Shown one piece after another: positions 8,178-16,948 of a stretch of 64,000 nucleotides of DNA. This DNA is from Alkalihalobacillus sp. TS-13. Lineage in GTDB: Bacteria > Bacillota > Bacilli > Bacillales > Fictibacillaceae. Both the position numbers and the translations under genes were made by a program. The stretch lies in contig NZ_JAHKSI010000001.1 of the NCBI RefSeq assembly GCF_019720915.1, positions 620,001-684,000 of the forward strand, in the 5' to 3' direction. The stretch's first letter is position 1. Each line of letters opens with the position of its first letter. The notes below the pieces were generated by a model. That model ran no database searches, was not told the DNA's origin, and saw nothing but the letters and a program-made list of their open reading frames with translations.

Positions 8178-8726
8178 ATGGCAGAACGTATGGTAGCAAA
8201 ACAAGCACCGCGCTTTGAAATGGATGCGGTACTTCCAAACAAAGAATTCGGAAAAGTAAGCCTGGAAGAAAATATGAAGAATGACAAGTGGACAGTCCTT
8301 TTCTTCTACCCAATGGACTTCACATTTGTTTGCCCAACAGAAATCACAGCGGTGAGCGATCGTTATGATGAGTTTGAAGACCTTGATACAGAAGTCATCG
8401 GTGTATCCACTGATACGATCCATACTCACTTGGCTTGGATCAACACAAACCGTGACGATAACGGATTAGGCGTATTAAAATACCCATTAGCTGCAGACAC
8501 GAACCATAAAGTCTCTGAAGACTATGGCGTGTTGATTGAAGAGGAAGGTGTAGCACTTCGTGGATTGTTCATCATCAGTCCAGAAGGCGAGCTCATGTAC
8601 TCTGTTGTCAACCATAACAACATTGGACGTGACGTAGACGAAACACTACGTGTCCTTCAAGCTCTTCAAACTGGTGGACTTTGCCCGGCGAACTGGAAGC
8701 CAGGTCAAGAAACACTTAACGTTTAA
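8178..8726 (+). CDS. ykuU: 2-Cys peroxiredoxin (AhpC/TSA family, YkuU)
   Basis: Thiol peroxidase of 182 residues reducing hydroperoxides. The peroxidatic cysteine is C52 in FTFVCPTE; the resolving cysteine is C169 in GGLCPANWKPG. The sequence is very close to B. subtilis YkuU (MAERMV start, STDTIHTHLAWIN, HNNIGRDVDETLRVLQ). ATG at 8178 follows GGAGGG; the frame is open upstream to 8115 but without a binding site. The electron donor is not encoded nearby: the thioredoxin-like YkuV that follows in B. subtilis is absent here. Confidence 0.95.
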   Translation: MAERMVAKQAPRFEMDAVLPNKEFGKVSLEENMKNDKWTVLFFYPMDFTFVCPTEITAVSDRYDEFEDLDTEVIGVSTDTIHTHLAWINTNRDDNGLGVLKYPLAADTNHKVSEDYGVLIEEEGVALRGLFIISPEGELMYSVVNHNNIGRDVDETLRVLQALQTGGLCPANWKPGQETLNV

Positions 8727-8740
8727 TGGAGATTTTGAGG

Positions 8741-8773
8741 TAGAGCCTAACTTAACGTTAGGCTCTATTTTTT
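8741..8773 (+). terminator. Terminator of ykuU
   Basis: Perfect 11-bp stem TAGAGCCTAAC / GTTAGGCTCTA with a five-base loop, followed by a T-rich run. Confidence 0.92.
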
Positions 8774-8842
8774 TCTTCATATAAATTCAGAAAATTAGTT
8801 CAATTAAAGTTCTGATTAATCGTTTTTGGAGTTGTGTAGATA

Positions 8843-9350
8843 GAGCCATAGAGCGAAATTTTCGACACTCCTGCTGGAAAAGCGATCCAGGCGAGACCCG
8901 GCCAACCATGTTTTCAGTTAACGGACACCAGAGCCGTTATTTTTAAAAAAGCAGCTGATTTTCTATGATATTTGTAAAATAAGGTCCCTGGTGTCCGCTA
9001 AGTTAGTAATATACAATTATTTTGGTCAAATAAGGTCTCCTGTGTCCGTTAACAGGTAAGTGCAACTCGGTTTCAAGCAGGATGAAGTGAGGAGGCTTGC
9101 GGAAGTAGGTTCTTGCAAGGAAGTGATATCTAGCTCAGTGACCAGTCCCTTGGACCACTTCAAACTTCCTGCGGCGGTCGACACATTGATTGACATCCTT
9201 ATGAGTGAGCCCGTGCAGAACCAAGTCTTTGTTTGGTTAGAGCCTCCTCGTCAGGTTTCCAGTGAAATGCGTAACTTACCGGGTCGCTTCCGCATTTCGT
9301 TTGCCCGCGGAAAGGGAGTGGTTTTTGCAAGAATAAACGATAAAAACTGA
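8843..9350 (+). repeat. Family I repeat copy, interrupted by a family II element
   Basis: The left part (8843-8916) holds AGCGAAATTTTCGACACTCC and CAGGCGAGACCC. The right part (9054-9350) holds GTGAGGAGGCTTGCGGAAG, CTTCCTGCGGCGGTCGACAC, AACCAAGTCTTTGTTTGGTT and TTTCGTTTGCCCGCGGAAAG, all in the same order as the complete copy at 16949-17435. The 137-bp family II element sits between the two parts. The open frame across 9060-9350 is a by-product of the repeat and not a gene. Confidence 0.8.
8917..9053. repeat. Family II GGACACC repeat element (three units), nested
   Basis: It starts GTTAACGGACAC and ends GTGTCCGTTAAC, a perfect 12-bp terminal inverted repeat. Inside are one right-hand unit (CGGACACCAGAGCCGTTAT) and two left-hand units (ATAAGGTCCCTGGTGTCCGC, ATAAGGTCTCCTGTGTCCGT), separated by AT-rich spacers. 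Confidence 0.85.
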
Positions 9351-9523
9351 AGTTCATTTAAAGATCCGGTACTATTATCCGATAGATACTAATAAGGATT
9401 GTAAATATGCAAATTCAAAATTAACAATTTAAGCAAAATTATGGTTATTTATTTCGGAATCCGTTATATTATTTATATTATGACTTTTTAAACAATACAT
9501 AAAAGGAAAAGGCAGGTGCTTTT

Positions 9524-11278
9524 GTGGATACTTTTAAACGTTTGAAAGAATTTTACTGGCCTTATCGTAACTATTTCTTACTATCCGTATTTTCATTATT
9601 ATTTGTATCAGGTATCACCGTCATATATCCGATACTGCTGCAGTTCACGATTGATGAAGTGATCATCAATGAACAATACAGATGGATACCTTACCTGGCG
9701 ATCGGCTTCATCATTGTGATGGCGGTCAAAGGAACAGCAACCTTCTTCCATCAGTATTTAGGGGATTTATTCGGTGTCACCGCGGTCTATCGACTAAGGG
9801 AGGCATTGTATAAAAAACTGCAGTACTTACCGTTCAGATATTATGACAATGCGAAGACCGGAGACCTGATGTCGCGTTTGACCGCTGATGTCGAGGGGTT
9901 TCGGTTCTTTTTATCCTTCGGGTTCGCGCAGGTCATCAACTTTCTATTGCTCGTGTCCTTCAGTTTAGGTGTAATGTTCTACTATTCTGTTCCTCTTGCA
10001 TTCGTCACTTTAGGCATGCTGCCATTTTTAGCAGTCGCTGTCTACCGTTTCGATAAGAGAGTCCATCCGGCATTCCGGGGAATCCGGAAGTCGATGGGGC
10101 GTTTGAATACGAAAGTCCAAGAGAATGTCAGCGGAATTAATACGATCAAATCCCTTTCACGTGAGGACTTCGAAATCGGGAAATTCGTCAATAACAATAA
10201 GGATTACCGGGATAACTACTTGAACACTTCAGATATTTGGGCGAAGTATTTTCCGCTCATGGAAATGATCGGGAACCTATGTGTTGTATTCTTGCTTTCT
10301 TATGGTGGATTTCTTGTCTTCAATAACCAATTGAATCCTGGGGAGCTTGTCGCATTCTTCAGTTTGGTCTGGTATATCATCTGGCCGATCATGAACCTTG
10401 GTTTTGTAATCAATACGTTCTCCCAATCAAAAGCTTCGGGTGAACGTCTTCTGGAAATCCTAGACGAACCGGAAGATATCCAGGACAAAGAGGACCCGCT
10501 GCATATCGACGAGTTAAATGGAGATGTCGAGTTCGCAAATGTTACTCATAAATATGCAAGTGAAGAAGAACTTGCACTGAAGAATATTTCCTTCAAAGCG
10601 CCAAAAGGAACCACGGTTGGTCTTTTAGGGGCGACTGGAGCAGGTAAAACCACCATCACTCAACTGCTTTCAAGATTCTATGAACCAAAGGAAGGTAATT
10701 TATTGATTGATGGCAGGGATATTAAAGAGTATTCCATCAAATCGTTAAGGAAGAATGTTGGTGTGGTTCTGCAGGAAACATTCCTATTCTCCTCATCAAT
10801 TAGAGACAACATCGCATATGGTGACGCAGATATAGAATTTGAAAAGATCGTTGATGCTGCTAAAAGGGCTCAAGCTCACGATTTCATCATGGAGCTTCCG
10901 GATGGGTACGATACAATCCTAGGTGAACGGGGTATGGGGCTATCCGGTGGTCAGAAGCAGAGGATTGCAATTGCGCGTGCTATTTTATCTGATCCTAGTA
11001 TTCTCATATTGGATGATGCGACAAGTGCAGTTGATATGGAGACAGAGTTCAAGATTCAGAAAGCTTTCAGAGAAGTAATGAAAGGCAGGACAACATTCAT
11101 CATTGCTCACCGTATTTCTTCTTTAAAGCATGCAGATGAAATCCTTGTGCTTGAAGATGGGCGGATTGCACAACGTGGTACACATGAAGATTTGATCGAT
11201 CAGGAAGGAATGTACCGCAGAGTTTATGACATCCAATATAAAGATAAAGATGCAATAAAAGAAAGACAGACAGGATAA
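9524..11278 (+). CDS. yknU: Heterodimeric ABC exporter subunit A (YknU-like; degenerate ATPase site)
   Basis: Half-transporter of 584 residues: six membrane helices (about 15-300) and one ATPase domain. Walker A is GATGAGKTT (about 368-376) and the signature is the canonical LSGGQKQR. Walker B is followed by aspartate (ILILDDATSAVD) where the catalytic glutamate normally sits. That pattern marks the degenerate half of an asymmetric ABC exporter; the next gene supplies the complementary half. Lengths (584 and 600) fit B. subtilis YknU/YknV, but other pairs such as BmrCD are related, so the symbol is tentative. The start is GTG. The substrate is unknown, probably a drug, lipid or peptide. Confidence 0.85.
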   Translation: MDTFKRLKEFYWPYRNYFLLSVFSLLFVSGITVIYPILLQFTIDEVIINEQYRWIPYLAIGFIIVMAVKGTATFFHQYLGDLFGVTAVYRLREALYKKLQYLPFRYYDNAKTGDLMSRLTADVEGFRFFLSFGFAQVINFLLLVSFSLGVMFYYSVPLAFVTLGMLPFLAVAVYRFDKRVHPAFRGIRKSMGRLNTKVQENVSGINTIKSLSREDFEIGKFVNNNKDYRDNYLNTSDIWAKYFPLMEMIGNLCVVFLLSYGGFLVFNNQLNPGELVAFFSLVWYIIWPIMNLGFVINTFSQSKASGERLLEILDEPEDIQDKEDPLHIDELNGDVEFANVTHKYASEEELALKNISFKAPKGTTVGLLGATGAGKTTITQLLSRFYEPKEGNLLIDGRDIKEYSIKSLRKNVGVVLQETFLFSSSIRDNIAYGDADIEFEKIVDAAKRAQAHDFIMELPDGYDTILGERGMGLSGGQKQRIAIARAILSDPSILILDDATSAVDMETEFKIQKAFREVMKGRTTFIIAHRISSLKHADEILVLEDGRIAQRGTHEDLIDQEGMYRRVYDIQYKDKDAIKERQTG

Positions 11279-11290
11279 GGAGGTGGTACG

Positions 11291-13093
11291 ATGAGCAGCA
11301 ATACAAAAAAACGATTTCATTATTCACAGGATCAAGCAATTGAGAAACAATTCAACTGGTCACAAATGTTACGCCTTTTTGGGTATATGGAGCCATATAA
11401 GTCGAACTTATTGCCGAAATCAATCATTGCGATGTTGATTTCAACAGCAGTTCGCCTGGTCGTACCGATCTTCATCGGGGTTTTGCTTTTCGACCACGCA
11501 ATCAAAGATAGGAACGAAACCCTGCTCATACAATTGATATTCGGAATAGCAGGACTTTACATCTTAGCGTGGATTGCGAATACATTCCGGATCAAATGGA
11601 CGAATCAATTAGGTCAATACATTATTTATGACATAAGACAAGGATTATTCAAGCATATCCAAAGGCTTTCACATCGATTTTTCGATCAACGGTCAGCGGG
11701 ATCCATCCTGGTCAGAATCATAAATGACGTCAATTCATTACAGGAGCTTTTTACGAATGGGGTTATCAATCTATTGATGGACTTCATTCTTCTTGTAGGG
11801 ATAATCGTCATCATGTTCTTCTTAAGTCCAGAGTTGACGTTGGCAATCATGATTGTCTTGCCGATCATGTTTTTCATCTCAACAAAATTACGACGTAACA
11901 TCCGTCGTTCATGGCAGACGGTCCGGATCAAACAGGCGAAGCTTAACTCGCATTTAAATGAAAGCATTCAAGGAATCCGGGTCACGCAATCCTATACGCA
12001 GGAACAAGAAAACATGGGATTCTTCGAAGGTGTAAATGGGGAGACCTTTGAAAGCTGGAAGGATGCCACTCGGAAAAGTGCAGTATTCCGTCCATTCGTA
12101 GAAATGTCCAATGCAATTGGAACTGCCATCCTGATCTGGTATGGTGTGTATCTGATCCAAAATGGAATGGATTATGGTGTGTTCGTAACCTTTGCTTTCT
12201 ATCTAGGAATGTTTTGGGAGCCGATTTCTAGAATGGGGCAAGTATATAATCAATTGCTGGTGGCGATGGCTTCCAGTGAGAGGATCTTTGAATTTTTGGA
12301 TGAACAGCCAAATGTGTCTGAACGGAAAGATGCGATCACCTTTGATGAAATCGATGGAAAAATAGAATTCGATCAAGTTGAATTTTCATATGATGAGAAG
12401 CGTAAAGCACTGAATGGAATAGACTTGACGATTGAAGCTGGTGAGATTGTAGCTCTTGTCGGTCATACTGGATCTGGTAAAACAACGATCGCAAACCTGA
12501 TTAGCCGATTCTATGATCCATCGAAAGGTTCGGTAAAAATTGACGGTGTAGATTTGCGGGATGTAAAGCTGGATAGTTTGAGACAGAAGGTAAGTGTGGT
12601 CTTGCAAGACACATTCATTTTTTCCGGAACGATCATGGAAAACATCCGTTTCGGACGTCCAGATGCGACGGATGAAGAAGTGATCTATGCAGCTGAAGCA
12701 GTAGGAGCAAGTACATTCATTGAAAAACTGGAAAATCAATACGAGACTGAGGTTGAAGAAAGAGGAAATGTCCTTTCTGTTGGAGAGCGTCAATTGATTT
12801 CCTTTGCACGGGCGTTGCTTGCGGATCCGCGGATTTTGATTCTGGATGAAGCGACAGCGAGTATCGATACTGAAACGGAATTGAAAATCCAAAATGCATT
12901 GCAAACGTTACTTAAAGGCCGAACAGCAATCATCATTGCCCACAGGCTATCGACAATCCGTGAGGCAGATAACATCTTTGTCCTCGATCACGGAAATCTC
13001 ATCGAACAAGGTAACCATGATTCACTCATGCGACAAAAAGGAGAATATTACGATCTGATCGTTTCTCAATTCAAAATGCTGGATGCGATGTAA
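11291..13093 (+). CDS. yknV: Heterodimeric ABC exporter subunit B (YknV-like; catalytic ATPase site)
   Basis: Half-transporter of 600 residues starting 12 bases after its partner, with AAGGAGGTGG upstream. Six membrane helices precede the ATPase domain: Walker A GHTGSGKTT (about 391-399), an atypical signature LSVGERQL, and Walker B ILILDEATASID with the catalytic glutamate. With its partner's LSGGQ this forms one competent site, while its own altered signature pairs with the partner's degenerate Walker B. This agrees with one active and one regulatory ATP site. The operon ends in a strong terminator. Confidence 0.85.
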   Translation: MSSNTKKRFHYSQDQAIEKQFNWSQMLRLFGYMEPYKSNLLPKSIIAMLISTAVRLVVPIFIGVLLFDHAIKDRNETLLIQLIFGIAGLYILAWIANTFRIKWTNQLGQYIIYDIRQGLFKHIQRLSHRFFDQRSAGSILVRIINDVNSLQELFTNGVINLLMDFILLVGIIVIMFFLSPELTLAIMIVLPIMFFISTKLRRNIRRSWQTVRIKQAKLNSHLNESIQGIRVTQSYTQEQENMGFFEGVNGETFESWKDATRKSAVFRPFVEMSNAIGTAILIWYGVYLIQNGMDYGVFVTFAFYLGMFWEPISRMGQVYNQLLVAMASSERIFEFLDEQPNVSERKDAITFDEIDGKIEFDQVEFSYDEKRKALNGIDLTIEAGEIVALVGHTGSGKTTIANLISRFYDPSKGSVKIDGVDLRDVKLDSLRQKVSVVLQDTFIFSGTIMENIRFGRPDATDEEVIYAAEAVGASTFIEKLENQYETEVEERGNVLSVGERQLISFARALLADPRILILDEATASIDTETELKIQNALQTLLKGRTAIIIAHRLSTIREADNIFVLDHGNLIEQGNHDSLMRQKGEYYDLIVSQFKMLDAM

Positions 13094-13100
13094 AAATATG

Positions 13101-13138
13101 AAACCACGAATGGCTATAAAGCCGTTCGTGGTTTTTTT
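13101..13138 (+). terminator. Terminator of the ABC exporter operon
   Basis: AAACCACGAATGGCT / AGCCGTTCGTGGTT stem (one G-T pair) is followed by TTTTTTT. Confidence 0.93.
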
Positions 13139-13250
13139 GCAGTGTTTTGGATAAGTTGTAGAGATAAAAAGCTAATTCAGACATGAAAACATGGATAAAC
13201 CACGAGGTGGCTGGCTTATCTCATTACAAAACGTAACCAATGACGTCATA

Positions 13251-13358
13251 AGTCTAAAAATCTTAAGCTAAGTCTAATAAATCTAAAAAATTCTAATTAA
13301 GTCTAAAACAATCTTCATATGTCTAAAAACCTGCTATATATGTCTAAAACGACAAAAA
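13251..13358. promoter_or_regulatory. Helically phased TCTAAAA ladder upstream of ythA
   Basis: TCTAA occurs at 13253, 13273, 13282, 13292, 13302, 13322 and 13343, that is with steps of 20, 9, 10, 10, 20 and 21 bases. Weaker versions (TCTTA, TCTTC, GCTAT) partly fill the gaps. Most copies carry A-tracts of four to six bases, so all A-tracts fall on nearly the same face of the helix, as in intrinsically curved DNA. It could equally be a multi-site operator. See findings. Confidence 0.6.
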
Positions 13359-13422
13359 TACATTGAATGCTCAATGTTTCACAAACAAACGCAACCTGAT
13401 AAAATAATACTCACAAAACTTA

Positions 13423-13440
13423 TTGTGATGTATTTCACAA
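13423..13440. promoter_or_regulatory. Rex operator upstream of ythA
   Basis: TTGTGATGTATTTCACAA fits the Rex consensus TTGTGAAnnnnTTCACAA (one mismatch in the left arm). Extra half sites TTTCACA lie on both sides (about 13375 and 13443). Rex senses the NADH/NAD+ ratio and typically represses cytochrome bd genes when NADH is low. Confidence 0.75.
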
Positions 13441-13638
13441 ATATTTCACATGATTAGAATCATTTTGTAACATCTGTTTGCTATTTTCCGTTTGTAGAAG
13501 ATTGCAAATAGGGTAAAGTAACAGTAATCAAATAGTCTTTTAAAAAGCCTTTGTTAAATGGACAACTTGGCTCAATCTCCCGAAATAGAGGGACTCAGCC
13601 AGATTTATAATAATGTAGTTCAGAGGGGGAAATCGACA

Positions 13639-14967
13639 ATGCCAGAATTAGACAGCGTTATGCTCAGTCGTTTATTGACAAGTTTAACTCTAGGATTTCA
13701 TATTATTTTTGCAACCCTCGGTGTTGGGGTCCCATTGCTCATCAGTGGGGCAGAGTGGCTAGGTATCCGAAGAAAGGATAATCATTACCGATTACTAGCT
13801 CGACGATGGACGAGAGGATTCGTTGTAACGGTGGCGGTAGGTGTTGTCACTGGTACATGTATTGGTTTGCAGTTGTCCTTGTTATGGCCAAGTTTCATGG
13901 AAGTGGCTGGCCAGGTGATTGGACTGCCGTTATTCTTAGAAACATTCGCATTCTTCTTTGAAGCGATATTCTTAGGGATTTATCTATACACGTGGGATCG
14001 GTTTAAAAACCCTTATTACCACTGGTTGCTCTCAGTGCCTGTGGTAATCGGAGCATCGGCGTCGGCATTTTTCATATCAACCGTAAATGCATTCATGAAT
14101 TCACCTAAGGGGTTCAAGTTGGAAAATGGGCAGATCACTGAGATCCAGCCATTGATTGCAATGTTCAATCCAGCTACACCAACTAAGGCCGCACACGTGA
14201 TATCATCAGCGTATTTAACTTCAACATTTGTGTTAGCAGCGATAACCGCCTTCATGATTTTGAAAAAAGGAAATAATGAATATTATAAAAAAGCGTTGCA
14301 TTTTACGATGGTGACAGGTTTTGTCTTTGCAGTCTCGACTGCTTTAATTGGTGACTTTTCCGGAAAGTATCTGGCTGAATACCAGCCTGAAAAATTAGCA
14401 GCTGCTGAGTGGCACTTTGAAACAGAGAAAGGAGCTGACTTGATTGTAGGTGGGGTTCTTGATGAGAATGGAGAAGTGAAGTATGGATTAAGGCTCCCGA
14501 AATTCTTAAGCATCCTCGCGCATGGAGATCCCAATTCGGAGGTCATCGGCTTAGAAGAATTTCCAGAAGATGAAACAGCACCGCTTTTCATACATTATCT
14601 TTTTGTTATGATGGTCGGAATCGGGATGTTCCTGCTAGCTTTATCAGCTCAATATATATGGATGTATAAATGGAAAAAAGGAAACCCCTATTCTAAATAT
14701 CTTTTGATGGCGATTGTCGTAGCTGGACCACTTGCAATGCTGGCTATTGAATGTGGATGGATATTCTCGGAAGTTGGAAGACAGCCATGGATCCTATGGC
14801 ATGTCATGCAAACGTCAGAAGGGGCGACCACAAGTGAACACGTCGGCTCGATGTTCATTTTATTCTTCGTTCTTTATGTCGTCCTGGGGTGGATTTGTAC
14901 AACGGTATTGTTAAAAATGTTCAGGAGTAACCCGGCGGAAACTGAATTTGAAGAAATGGATCGATAA
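13639..14967 (+). CDS. ythA: Cytochrome bd-type quinol oxidase subunit I (YthA/CioA-like)
   Basis: Subunit I (442 residues) of a bd-type terminal oxidase that reduces oxygen with menaquinol at the membrane. Conserved features are the heme-ligand histidine H21 in LGFHIIF, the FFFEAIFLG acidic segment (about 100), and GRQPWILWHVM near residue 374. The sequence resembles YthA/cyanide-insensitive oxidases more than classical CydA. The ATG at 13639 is chosen because GAGGGGG lies just upstream; the frame is open to an ATG at 13558 without a binding site. It forms an operon with ythB, probably under Rex control. Confidence 0.9.
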   Translation: MPELDSVMLSRLLTSLTLGFHIIFATLGVGVPLLISGAEWLGIRRKDNHYRLLARRWTRGFVVTVAVGVVTGTCIGLQLSLLWPSFMEVAGQVIGLPLFLETFAFFFEAIFLGIYLYTWDRFKNPYYHWLLSVPVVIGASASAFFISTVNAFMNSPKGFKLENGQITEIQPLIAMFNPATPTKAAHVISSAYLTSTFVLAAITAFMILKKGNNEYYKKALHFTMVTGFVFAVSTALIGDFSGKYLAEYQPEKLAAAEWHFETEKGADLIVGGVLDENGEVKYGLRLPKFLSILAHGDPNSEVIGLEEFPEDETAPLFIHYLFVMMVGIGMFLLALSAQYIWMYKWKKGNPYSKYLLMAIVVAGPLAMLAIECGWIFSEVGRQPWILWHVMQTSEGATTSEHVGSMFILFFVLYVVLGWICTTVLLKMFRSNPAETEFEEMDR

Positions 14968-14979
14968 GGAGGGGATTAG

Positions 14980-15999
14980 ATGGAAATACAATTACTCGGG
15001 ATCACGGTACTGTGGGTTTTTCTATATGGATATCTGATTGTGGCATCAATTGATTTCGGAGCTGGTTTTTTTGCCTATTATGGTAAAATCACAAAACGGG
15101 ATCACATCATCAATTCAATCATCAGCCGTTATCTATCCCCTGTATGGGAAGTCACCAACGTGTTCTTCGTCTTCTTTTTTGTAGGACTGGTAGGTTTCTT
15201 TCCAAGCACAGCCTATTATTATGGGACTGCCTTATTGGTTCCAGGAAGTATAGCTTTAGTTTTACTCGCAATCAGAGGATCATTTTATGCTTTCGGAAAT
15301 TATGGAGCAAAGGATAGTAATATCTATACATTTCTATATGGGGCTACCGGATTGTTAATTCCAGCCTCCTTATCAACTGCGCTTACGATATCAGAAGGTG
15401 GATTTATCACAGAAGAAAACGGGACTGTTGTCTTTCTTGTTAAAGAATTGTTTACAAGCTTTTACTCCTGGTCTGTCGTATTCCTGGCGATTGTAAGTGT
15501 TTTGTATATCAGCGCCATGTTCCTATGTTTTTATGCGAACAAAGCGAAAGATTGGCCAGCACTTGAGATTCTAAGGAAATTTGCGCTCTTTTGGAGCCCG
15601 CCAACGATTCTTGCAAGCTTTCTGGTGTTTCTTGCCTTACGTGAACATAACATTGGCCATTTCAATAAAATGATCGATTACTCATATATGTTCATTCTCT
15701 CATTCATATGTTTTAATATTGCAGTTTGGTTGGTATATAAGAACAAGCGGTATGGAACAGCGTTCATTTTCGTCATGCTGCAGTTCTTGTTTGCATTTTT
15801 CGGCTATGGTGTCTCCCATCTCCCGTACATTTTGTACCCTTATATCACACTCGATACTGGGTTCACAAACGAAACAATGGGAATTGCTCTGGTCATCGCT
15901 TTCATCGCAGGATTGTTTTTGCTCATACCTTCGTTGATCCTTTTGATGCGAATGTTCCTTTTCGATGCTAAATATGTTGAAGGAAATCGAGAAAAATAA
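14980..15999 (+). CDS. ythB: Cytochrome bd-type quinol oxidase subunit II (YthB-like)
   Basis: Subunit II of the same oxidase, 339 residues with about eight membrane helices. Characteristic segments are LWVFLYGYLIVASIDFGAG near the N terminus and YLSPVWEVTNVFFVFFFVG, both shared with YthB. It lacks a close match to the CydB N terminus, again favouring the YthAB type. An AAGGAGGGG site lies upstream and the gap to ythA is 12 bases. No clear terminator follows, so some read-through into ktrC is possible. Confidence 0.88.
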   Translation: MEIQLLGITVLWVFLYGYLIVASIDFGAGFFAYYGKITKRDHIINSIISRYLSPVWEVTNVFFVFFFVGLVGFFPSTAYYYGTALLVPGSIALVLLAIRGSFYAFGNYGAKDSNIYTFLYGATGLLIPASLSTALTISEGGFITEENGTVVFLVKELFTSFYSWSVVFLAIVSVLYISAMFLCFYANKAKDWPALEILRKFALFWSPPTILASFLVFLALREHNIGHFNKMIDYSYMFILSFICFNIAVWLVYKNKRYGTAFIFVMLQFLFAFFGYGVSHLPYILYPYITLDTGFTNETMGIALVIAFIAGLFLLIPSLILLMRMFLFDAKYVEGNREK

Positions 16000-16058
16000 T
16001 TTCAAAATATGGTACAATGTGATGAGATTGAACGTTTAGGGCAATTGGAGGAATGAGT

Positions 16059-16721
16059 ATGAAAAAGCAATTTGCTGTAATTGGGCTAGGACGCTTCGGG
16101 GGAAGCATCTGCCGTTCATTAAGCAATAATGATATGGAAGTACTGGCAATTGATATTGATGAAGATCGGGTCAATGAGTTTTCTTCGATTGCCACCCATG
16201 CTGTGATTGCGGATACGACTGATGAGAGTGTTCTCAAAAGCTTAGGGATCAGGAATTTCGATCATGTCATCGTTGCAATTGGTGACAATATTCAGGCAAG
16301 CATCCTGACAACCTTGATTTTAAAAGAACTTGGTGTTGCTCATATTACTGTAAAAGCGCAAAACGACTACCATGAAAAAGTAGTCCGTAAAATCGGTGCG
16401 GATCGGATTGTACATCCTGAACGAGACATGGGGCAGAGGATCGCACACAACATCATGTCCAATAATGTTCTGGATTACTTGGAATTGTCCGACCAGCATA
16501 GCATTGTAGAATTGATTGCAAGCCAGAAAATGCACGATAAGACGTTGATTGAACTGGATGTCCGTGCGAACTATGGATGTAACGTGGTAGCAATCAAGCG
16601 TGACGAAGAGATCATTGTATCACCCCAGGCGACCCAAACAATCGTTGAAGGAGATATCTTGATCGTAATCGGAGCCGATAACGATATCAGTAGATTAGAA
16701 AAAAATCTATTGATGGATTGA
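16059..16721 (+). CDS. ktrC: Ktr potassium uptake system gating protein KtrC
   Basis: Cytoplasmic RCK protein of 220 residues that binds ATP/ADP and c-di-AMP and gates a KtrB/KtrD channel. The N-terminal Rossmann motif is VIGLGRFGGS (7-16); the C-terminal RCK_C domain follows residue 140. It is close to B. subtilis KtrC (YkqB), including ILTTLILKELG and KAQNDYHEKV. The start at 16059 is preferred over the ATG at 16053 because GGAGG lies only one base from the latter. Its likely membrane partner is encoded at 5277-6626. Confidence 0.93.
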   Translation: MKKQFAVIGLGRFGGSICRSLSNNDMEVLAIDIDEDRVNEFSSIATHAVIADTTDESVLKSLGIRNFDHVIVAIGDNIQASILTTLILKELGVAHITVKAQNDYHEKVVRKIGADRIVHPERDMGQRIAHNIMSNNVLDYLELSDQHSIVELIASQKMHDKTLIELDVRANYGCNVVAIKRDEEIIVSPQATQTIVEGDILIVIGADNDISRLEKNLLMD

Positions 16722-16726
16722 GTGAA

Positions 16727-16765
16727 AACCTGATTTCAACACATGTTGAGATCAGGGTTTTTTTA
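16727..16765 (+). terminator. Terminator of ktrC
   Basis: CCTGATTTCAACA / TGTTGAGATCAGG stem (one mismatch) with a minimal loop, followed by TTTTTTTA. Confidence 0.92.
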
Positions 16766-16824
16766 TGAGCTTGATATTTTTCAGAAAATTACTTTAGTAA
16801 AAACCAACTGTAAAAGGAAAATGC

Positions 16825-16905
16825 GTAAAATATGTCCGAATGCAAGGTATCTTCGGACAGGAACGAGAAAAGAGCACAAAATTGTCCGAATACCGTCCCA
16901 ACAAT
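16825..16905. repeat. TGTCCGAA hairpin element (distant family II relative?)
   Basis: TGTCCGAA (16833-16840) and TTCGGACA (16852-16859) form a perfect 8-bp inverted repeat, followed by a further TTGTCCGAA (16882-16890). The layout of several GGACA/TGTCC units recalls the family II elements, but the flanking bases differ. Confidence 0.5.
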
Positions 16906-16948
16906 ATAACCGGAATAGCTAGTAGACCTCCATAACTCACTAATAAAT

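Noticed and set aside
9060-9350. Open frame of 96 codons downstream of ykuU
   Set aside because: It lies entirely in a family I repeat, has no ribosome binding site, and the same DNA in other copies is interrupted in this frame.
13251-13358. CRISPR array
   Set aside because: The repeated word is only five to eight bases with spacing near 10 or 20, unlike CRISPR repeats and spacers.
13639-14967. Assignment as classical CydA
   Set aside because: The opening and the stretches around AVGVVTGTCIGLQLSLLWP and the short Q-loop region resemble YthA/CioA more than CydA; the partner resembles YthB.
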